Below the pieces are notes generated by a model that did no database searches, was not told the origin of the DNA, and worked only from the letters and a program-made list of their open reading frames with translations. A DNA stretch of 20,945 bases from the NCBI GenBank assembly GCA_002335385.1, contig DCVK01000020.1, positions 62,943-83,887 of the forward strand, read 5' to 3'. Position numbers and translations under genes: made by a program. This DNA comes from Candidatus Aminicenantes bacterium UBA2190. Its GTDB lineage: Bacteria > Acidobacteriota > Aminicenantia > UBA2199. Positions 20,930 through 20,945 of this stretch are shown piece by piece (the first letter of the stretch is position 1; each line of letters opens with the position of its first letter).

Positions 20930-20945
20930 CACTACTGTCCTAATA

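Noticed and set aside
1..20945. tRNA or rRNA genes
   Set aside because: No segment with cloverleaf consensus or conserved rRNA sequence was noticed on either strand by eye. A covariance-model search would be decisive.

Overview
The window is about 21 kb of GC-rich, densely coded bacterial DNA. It carries housekeeping and metabolic genes rather than a prophage, an island or an integron. GspE/GspF-type secretion proteins and exported M19 peptidase and 5'-nucleotidase genes point to a two-membrane bacterium. The periplasmic propeller/Y_Y_Y/GGDEF sensor, the LiaF-like protein and the repeat-filled intergenic regions would fit an uncultured Acidobacteriota or Aminicenantes-like lineage. That placement is a low-confidence inference because no marker gene here settles it.

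Layout. (1) 1-3344, minus strand: serS, gspF and gspE (cut by the left edge) form a translationally coupled string with 1-nt and 4-nt overlaps. (2) 3449-4708, plus: an exported M19 dipeptidase. (3) 4898-5602, minus: a LiaF-like membrane protein, convergent with the dipeptidase. (4) 5970-9221, plus: a large membrane diguanylate cyclase with a periplasmic sensor. (5) 9591-10733, plus: rmuC. (6) 11065-13184, plus: an unassigned P-loop protein coupled to an organophosphate-type MFS transporter. (7) 13210-13794, minus: a GuaD-type deaminase, divergent from (8) 14025-16320, plus: a small putative beta-grasp protein, a UshA-type 5'-nucleotidase and thymidine kinase. Groups 7 and 8 together look like a nucleotide-salvage neighbourhood. 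(9) 16561-17445, plus: an EamA transporter. (10) 17847-20258, minus: a membrane protein with a spermidine-synthase-like core, then 20394-20813, minus: yjbQ.

The most striking feature lies between the genes. Nearly every long intergenic gap holds arrays with strict short periodicity: mostly 7 bp, once 8 bp (two copies) and once 11 bp. Unit sequences differ from gap to gap, and the arrays are commonly arranged as the arms of long imperfect hairpins. Some reach into gene ends: rmuC's last codons and stop lie in a heptamer array.

A second unusual structure is a pair of inverted arms of about 0.2 kb around the spermidine-synthase-like gene. Both arms carry the same promoter plus the first 17 codons of yjbQ, but only the right arm continues into a full gene. 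Inversion between the arms would rebuild an intact yjbQ in the opposite orientation, so this is a candidate invertible segment.

Several genes (serS, guaD, yjbQ and possibly rmuC) have a -10 box 6-8 nt before the start codon, which predicts leaderless mRNAs. Neighbouring genes have ordinary Shine-Dalgarno sites.
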